Below, piece after piece: positions 59,012 through 64,000 of a stretch of 64,000 bases of DNA (position 1 is its first letter; each line of letters starts with the position of its first letter). The stretch is from Brevibacillus composti (GTDB taxonomy: Bacteria; Bacillota; Bacilli; Brevibacillales; Brevibacillaceae): contig NZ_CP066308.1 in NCBI RefSeq assembly GCF_016406105.1, positions 4,252,501 to 4,316,500 on the forward strand, given 5' to 3'. Under the pieces are notes generated by a model that saw only the letters and a program-made list of their open reading frames with translations, ran no database searches and was not told where the DNA came from. Both the position numbers and the translations under genes were made by a program.

Positions 59012-62000
59012 TTACTGCAGGGTTTTGCGCATGTCGTTTACCTTTGCCCACACTTTTTTATAGAAATGATAGAGTTCTTCTCCGTTCACGTACTGGTCGC
59101 GGTCGTATTCCAGATCATTCTTCGCTTCCTGGAAGGCGGCCGCGATCTCGTCCAGCTTGCCGATCAGCGCGGACGTATCCTCGGACATGGTCATGGCATC
59201 GCTGCGCCGGTCCGCCTTGCGCTTCAGGCTGGACATGCGCTTCGGCTCCAGACTGCGCAGCTGGTCAAAGATGACGAACTCGGCGTGCTTGTTTACCTTC
59301 ATTAAATTGACGAAAGGCTCCCAGGCTTCTTCCTCTTCATCCTTGTCATACACATAGAGCGCACCCTTTTTGCAGATGGTTCCGGTGTACATCGCTTCGA
59401 TAAAGAGGCTGATCAGCTCTTCTTCCCCTTGCATCGCGCTGACGATCGTCTCCAGCTCGCCGATCTTTCGCTCGATCTCTTCGTATTTGCGCACTTCCTC
59501 CTGCATCAGGCGAATCAGCTCCGGGTAGCGGATCAGGTTTTCCTTGGCCATCTCTTCATTGGTGCTGCCAAAGATGTCGCGGATCGCTTCCTGCTCCAGC
59601 CCCTCGGCCATGAAGCCCTTCAGCGCGGCGAGACAGCGCTTGATTTCCCCGGGAGCGGCCTTTTTCGCTTCCCCGTCCAGGCCAAAGCCGGCGAGGAATG
59701 ATTTCAGCGCAAACGGCTTCGTGATCACGCACTCGTAGCGGCTGCTGGTCTGGCTGCTCATCCCCTTCTCGCGGATGCAGCCATAGCGCAGCGCCCGGTC
59801 AAACAAGCGTCTGACCTGCGCGTTGTATTCCTTGACCCGGTTGTTGCTGTAGACATCGCCCCAGGACTTTTCCGGGATCGGCGACGGCAGATAGGCCCAG
59901 TTGTTTTTCTCTGTCTGGACGAGGTGGCGGCCAATGCCTTCCCGCTCCAGGATGGTGCGCTCGTAGCTTTCTTCGTAGACCTTGAGCGGCGTATAGACAA
60001 ACAGCGGAATGCCGTTTTTGGTGTTCAGCCAGAAAATGCGGTTCTTGACCTCGCTCTCCTTGACCGTAAAGCGGGAGCCGCTGATCGAGGTATTCTGGTA
60101 GTTCTTGATCCCCTTCAGGATGCCGGGCGCCTTCACCGGCACCGAGACGAAGCCCCAGGACGGGAAGTGGAGATTGCCCAGATTGTTGCTCAGATGGAAG
60201 ACCGGGATCGCCTCCTCGTCCAGCTTGCCGGCGATCTTGCGCTCTACGATGCGGTCCAGCGTCTCCTCCTGCCCGTATTTGATCACGAGGAATTCTTCCA
60301 TCGACTTGGTGATCAAATCCCCGAATTTCTCGGACAAAAACTCGGAGATGGCGCTGACGATATCCAGCTCCTGCTCCTTTACCCACTGGTCGGAGCGCTT
60401 CAACAGCTCGCTCGTAAAGTCGCGGATCAGGTCTTCGGCTTCCTTTTGCTCCATGATGCTGCTGATCACCTTGGCGATGTCCGGCACCCCGACGATATTC
60501 CAGTAGTAGGTCTTGTTGCCGGTGCGGTCCACTTCCTCGCTGCCGTTGATCAGGATGTCGCCGTTCTTCTCAAAAATCTGGTTCAGCGTATTCAAAATCT
60601 CGGTAAAGACGTTGTAAATCCGGTTGTTCTCATCGTTCAGCAGACGATACAGCTCTTCGTAGAACTCGATCATCTGCTCCAGCTTTTCCTGGTCGGCCAG
60701 GAGCTGGTATTCGCTAATCTTCGCTTCGATGTAGGCGTTTTTCTTTTTCTCCTTGGAGATAAAGGCGCTGCGGGCGTCGCCCAGCTTTTCGAGGGCATTG
60801 TCGCGGGCGCCCTCGATTTCGCGCGGATAACTCTCCAGATTGGCCTTCAGCGTCTCGATGTAGGATTGGATCATTTTCAGCAGGCAGTAGCCTTTATCCG
60901 AATGAATCAGGCGGGACGCGTAAAACGGCCCTTGCTGCGGATGCAGGAAGACGCGGGTGATCATGTCCCCAAAAGCGGCGGTCAGCTCGCCGGGAAGCTG
61001 CTTTTTGCTCTTGATGTACTCTTCCCGGGCTTTGGCCAGATAGCCTTGCTCCAGCTCGTGATCGATGCTGACCACCTGCTGGCTGATGACGTTGCTGTAA
61101 TTCAGTCTTTCGCTGTTTTCGTAGCCGGGCAGCGGATCGGGCACGCGCTCCTCGAATTTGCGGGAGATGGAGTCCACATCCATGCCCAGCTTGCGGGCGA
61201 ATTTCTCCGCATCCTCCTGCGACGGCGCCACCGCGAACATCTTTTCCATCTTTTTGAACAGACGGTAGGCCAGATAGGTGGTCATCTCTTCGATCGGCAG
61301 CACGGCCGAGGAGGCGCCGATGACGTTGTACTGGTAGTTGGCCGCGTAGGCCTTGGGCATCTGGTTGATATTGGTGCGGATATTGCTGATGTAGTCGTGA
61401 ATGGCAAATTCCTCGCCGGACCGCTTCTCTTCGCTCGCCATGAAGTTGGTGATGTTCTCCGCTGTTACGTTCATGCAGTAGTCATAGGCGTTTTCCAGCG
61501 GTTTGCCCTCCAAATTGGTGGCAGAGATCAGGTGGCAGAGGTTAAATGGCGGCATCGGCGACTGGACCGTCAGCACATTGCCGTACTGCTGGCGGAAGCG
61601 CTCCATCCGTTCGTCGGCATTCATCCAGTAGTCCAGCTCTTTCAGCGCGGCGTAGCCGTTTTTCATGATGTAGTCGCGCGTGTGCGAGCTGAGGCTTTTG
61701 TTGGACAGGTTGACGTCCGGCGTGAACAGGTAACCGAGCGTGTTCACCTTGTCTACGCCCGCGCTGCCGAAGTCGCGCTCCATGATCCCGCGCACGATGT
61801 AGGCCACATCCAGGAAGCAGCCGCTGCCCGTGCCCCCGGAGATCCCGGTGAGCAAAAAGACGATCAGTTTTTTGTTCGTGCCCTCGGACAGCATCTTGAT
61901 CTTTTTCTCGATGGTCTGCACGACCTGCGTGATTTTGGTAAAGAGCAGGAGACGTCCGGCCTGACGCACACCGGACGCGCCGCTGATCCCGTCGGTGATG

Positions 62001-62401
62001 GTCAGCTCGGGCGAGAGCCAGTCGGTGATGTACGGCTCCAGAATGCTCCTGTTTTGCAGGACGCCGCCAATCTCCGGGTTGGACAACAGGACGAATTCGG
62101 TGACCGGGTCGAGGCCGATGCCCTTGTATTTCTTGTTGCGGTCATGCTCATTGGTTTCAAAGGCGAGGAATTCGATATTGTCCGGCTTTTCCTTGCGCTT
62201 TTTGGAAAGCGGGTCGACGGGCAGCTTGAAGCGGCGGTTCACCTGATACTTCAGGCGGAGCAGCGCGTCGATCCCCGTGCCGCCAAGGCCGATGACGAGC
62301 ATCGGATTGTCGATGGTATCGACGCGGATCTTGTCACTGACAATCCCGCCGCCGAGCGATACGTCCAATTGCTGAATATGTTCTCTGACGACTGCTTTCA
62401 T
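59012..62401 (-). CDS. Very large tubulin/FtsZ-like GTPase-fold protein
   Basis: Protein of 1,129 residues. The N-terminal Rossmann start is NPMLVIGLGGTGIDALLRLK (residues 32-51). The tubulin signature loop is GISGGTGSGCFLDVAYIV at about 186-203, preceded by a strand KLIVFLLT. This combination marks the Tubulin_2-type bacterial proteins. About 800 further residues, rich in charged helices, follow, so filament-forming ability cannot be assumed. No membrane helix. Start ATG 62401, 12 bases behind the first vWA gene. Two glycine loops suggest GTP binding. Confidence 0.85.
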   Translation of the reverse strand: MKAVVREHIQQLDVSLGGGIVSDKIRVDTIDNPMLVIGLGGTGIDALLRLKYQVNRRFKLPVDPLSKKRKEKPDNIEFLAFETNEHDRNKKYKGIGLDPVTEFVLLSNPEIGGVLQNRSILEPYITDWLSPELTITDGISGASGVRQAGRLLLFTKITQVVQTIEKKIKMLSEGTNKKLIVFLLTGISGGTGSGCFLDVAYIVRGIMERDFGSAGVDKVNTLGYLFTPDVNLSNKSLSSHTRDYIMKNGYAALKELDYWMNADERMERFRQQYGNVLTVQSPMPPFNLCHLISATNLEGKPLENAYDYCMNVTAENITNFMASEEKRSGEEFAIHDYISNIRTNINQMPKAYAANYQYNVIGASSAVLPIEEMTTYLAYRLFKKMEKMFAVAPSQEDAEKFARKLGMDVDSISRKFEERVPDPLPGYENSERLNYSNVISQQVVSIDHELEQGYLAKAREEYIKSKKQLPGELTAAFGDMITRVFLHPQQGPFYASRLIHSDKGYCLLKMIQSYIETLKANLESYPREIEGARDNALEKLGDARSAFISKEKKKNAYIEAKISEYQLLADQEKLEQMIEFYEELYRLLNDENNRIYNVFTEILNTLNQIFEKNGDILINGSEEVDRTGNKTYYWNIVGVPDIAKVISSIMEQKEAEDLIRDFTSELLKRSDQWVKEQELDIVSAISEFLSEKFGDLITKSMEEFLVIKYGQEETLDRIVERKIAGKLDEEAIPVFHLSNNLGNLHFPSWGFVSVPVKAPGILKGIKNYQNTSISGSRFTVKESEVKNRIFWLNTKNGIPLFVYTPLKVYEESYERTILEREGIGRHLVQTEKNNWAYLPSPIPEKSWGDVYSNNRVKEYNAQVRRLFDRALRYGCIREKGMSSQTSSRYECVITKPFALKSFLAGFGLDGEAKKAAPGEIKRCLAALKGFMAEGLEQEAIRDIFGSTNEEMAKENLIRYPELIRLMQEEVRKYEEIERKIGELETIVSAMQGEEELISLFIEAMYTGTICKKGALYVYDKDEEEEAWEPFVNLMKVNKHAEFVIFDQLRSLEPKRMSSLKRKADRRSDAMTMSEDTSALIGKLDEIAAAFQEAKNDLEYDRDQYVNGEELYHFYKKVWAKVNDMRKTLQ

Positions 62402-62413
62402 CTTCGATCACTC

Positions 62414-64000
62414 CTACACGATGTAGTCTACATAGACGGACTTGTTGACGCTGGTCAGGGAAATCTTGATGCGGTCATTCTTTTTCAGCTCCCGCCCCTT
62501 GCTGGCGTCCAGGACGCGGCCGGCCTTTTCCACCCGGCAGCCGGAGCGGTTTTCCAAGACGAGGGTGTCGTTTTTCCCGGGGAAAAAGAGGACCTTGTCC
62601 GTCTCCTGGAACTCGGGTGCGAGCTGCAAGAGCTGATGCAGCTTCACCTTTCCTTTGAAGGCATTCAGCTTTTTATACTGCGGATGGGATTTCTCCCCGG
62701 TATCCTCGTCGACGATCTCGATGGCGATCTGGCCGGTGAAGCCCTTGTTTGCCTTTTTCCAGGCGGACAGGAGAGCGAGGGCCCCAGCGGCGACGAGAAT
62801 CAGGCCAGCCGTACCGATGATGACCGGCAGCCAGGGAAATGGTCTGTCGTCCTCGGCTGCGGGCGCTCCGGCGGGCGGCTGGGACGCACTTCCGCCAGCT
62901 CCCTGGGAAGCGTCTATCGTCACCGGCTTCGTCTCCCGGTAAAAGCTGGTCTCCTCCGCCTTTACCTTCAGCTCGTACTGTTTGGCGTCCGGGACGGTGA
63001 AGCTGCCTTCAAAGCCGCTGCCCGTATTGGCCAGCTCCAGCTCGCTGGTCTGCTGGCTTCCCAGTTCGCGGACGATCAGCTTGGCCTTCATTTTTTTGTA
63101 GAGATCGGGGCTGACCGCTTGCTGTCCGGCCGTGACCAGCGCCGCTTTGATCGGGATGATATCCCCTTTTTTGTAAGGCTGCGCGGCAATCGGCTCCATC
63201 TCCAGCAGGACGTCGTAATTGAATATCAGGTTCATCGCGATCTTGTCCCGGTCCGCTCCTTTTACCTGCAGCTTCCACTCGCCCTGGGCCGGCTGGATCA
63301 TCTTCACCATCGTATAGGCGCGGGAGCGGGACAGCAGGATATCTGCGGACGGGATGGCCGCTTCCTTGCCGGAGGGATCGATCAGCTTCAGCTCGACTGC
63401 TTGGCCCGATGTGATCGAAATATTGGCTTCCAGCACGCTGCTGTTCGGGATGGAGAGCGGCACCTCCTGGAACTGCCCGTTTGAAGTGAAATTTTTCAAC
63501 GGAACTACCTTAACTTTTGAATGGTTGGCAAAAATTTCGCTTAAAATCTGCGGCAGCTTGTCAGCCGTGCTCGTCTCGAAAAACAGGCCGCCTGTCTCTG
63601 CGGCGATCTGCTGCAAAGGTGTCCGGTTGAGCTGGCCGTCCGCATTCAGTCCGATCGTGTAGACAGGATACCCTTTGGCTTTGGCCTTTTTGACCGCTTC
63701 GTCCAGGTCTTGGTCTGACTTCTGCTGGGTGCGTCCGGTGGCGGGATTGAGATAGTTGTTGCCGTCGGCCAAGAGTACGATGATCGGCGAGTGGGCCGGG
63801 TCATGCCCGTCCTCCAGGATTTTGATCGCCTCGCTCACCCCGACCGCGATATCGGTGTACGCTCCTTTTTGCAGGCTGTCGATGAAGGCCTTGATGTCCT
63901 TCTTGTCCTGCTCGGCATTGACGCCCATGAGCGCTTTTTCCCGCTCGATTTTATCCGTGTAGGCGACCACTCCGATTTTGTTGCCCTGTGCCGACGTCAT
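62414..64000 (-). CDS. vWA-domain membrane protein with cytoplasmic FHA-like tail (5' end outside window)
   Basis: The frame is open to the window edge, so the N-terminus and the first adhesion-site motif are missing; 528 residues are visible. The vWA part continues to about residue 160 with the Thr of AYTDIAVGVSEAI and the Asp of LLADGNN. Two or three beta-sandwich-like segments follow (to about 360), then a Gly/Pro/Ala linker and one membrane helix (389-413). The cytoplasmic end (about 414-528) ends in strands like DTLVLENRSGCRVEK that resemble an FHA domain. Most of the protein should lie outside the membrane. It starts the visible part of the operon. Confidence 0.82.
   Translation of the reverse strand: MTSAQGNKIGVVAYTDKIEREKALMGVNAEQDKKDIKAFIDSLQKGAYTDIAVGVSEAIKILEDGHDPAHSPIIVLLADGNNYLNPATGRTQQKSDQDLDEAVKKAKAKGYPVYTIGLNADGQLNRTPLQQIAAETGGLFFETSTADKLPQILSEIFANHSKVKVVPLKNFTSNGQFQEVPLSIPNSSVLEANISITSGQAVELKLIDPSGKEAAIPSADILLSRSRAYTMVKMIQPAQGEWKLQVKGADRDKIAMNLIFNYDVLLEMEPIAAQPYKKGDIIPIKAALVTAGQQAVSPDLYKKMKAKLIVRELGSQQTSELELANTGSGFEGSFTVPDAKQYELKVKAEETSFYRETKPVTIDASQGAGGSASQPPAGAPAAEDDRPFPWLPVIIGTAGLILVAAGALALLSAWKKANKGFTGQIAIEIVDEDTGEKSHPQYKKLNAFKGKVKLHQLLQLAPEFQETDKVLFFPGKNDTLVLENRSGCRVEKAGRVLDASKGRELKKNDRIKISLTSVNKSVYVDYIV

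Noticed and set aside
59924..63484. Plus-strand open frame of 1,186 codons opposite the tubulin-like and vWA genes
   Set aside because: No ribosome site, Arg/His/Gln-rich composition typical of an antisense frame in GC-rich DNA, while the minus-strand frames carry recognisable motifs and good starts.
1..64000. tRNA, rRNA, tmRNA or prophage genes
   Set aside because: No cloverleaf-like or rRNA sequence and no phage gene set was recognised by eye; small RNAs could still be missed.

Overview
The window reads as chromosomal DNA of a fairly GC-rich Bacillales bacterium, most likely a Paenibacillaceae member such as Brevibacillus. The reasons are Bacillus-type gene families and orders (glpP, nupNOPQ-like importer, ecsAB, opuA-AB-AC with a GbsR-type regulator, cshA, csp, yxcD), S-box and purine riboswitches with terminator-type platforms, strong AGGAGG ribosome sites and frequent GTG/TTG starts. 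I see no rRNA, tRNA, CRISPR array, prophage or intact insertion sequence. The genus is an inference.

Layout. 1-5.7 kb (minus strand): a glycerol-3-phosphate uptake operon (glpP, HAD phosphatase, ugpC, ugpA, ugpE, ugpB cut by the window edge), headed by a terminator-type leader of the kind GlpP antiterminates. 5.7-12.2 kb (minus): a SAM-I (S-box) riboswitch, then a BMP-type nucleoside ABC importer, a molybdopterin oxidoreductase and a nucleoside phosphorylase. 12.2-15.6 kb: a membrane chemoreceptor-like protein and a FAD-dependent oxidoreductase under a purine riboswitch of unusual logic. 15.8-19.2 kb: alanine/sodium symporter, a divergent PLP-fold amino-acid enzyme that lacks the expected lysine, and an OsmC protein. 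19.2-20.0 kb: gene debris (deleted NCS2 permease and a Rieske oxygenase fragment).

20.0-27.8 kb (minus): an IclR-OPT transporter-DUF917-DUF1177-AroM-M29 peptidase operon, with a frameshifted PucR-type regulator upstream. 27.9-36.5 kb: LysR/YeiH pair, EcsAB, GltC-like LysR next to glutamate dehydrogenase, CshA helicase, cold-shock protein. 36.8-47 kb: small secreted protein, YxcD, two two-component systems, and the OpuA glycine-betaine importer with its GbsR-like repressor. 47-50.4 kb: Aas plus LplT, a lysophospholipid salvage pair.

50.5-64.0 kb (minus, runs off the window): one tightly coupled operon of at least seven large genes: membrane vWA protein, 1,129-residue tubulin/FtsZ-like protein, an 810-residue protein of unknown fold, a second membrane vWA protein, a small beta-rich protein, a P-loop GTPase with split zinc cysteines, and a GTPase-associated (GAP1-like) membrane protein with a repeat tail. 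This is the strongest candidate for an undescribed system: a membrane-anchored NTPase, filament and adhesion-domain complex of unknown job.
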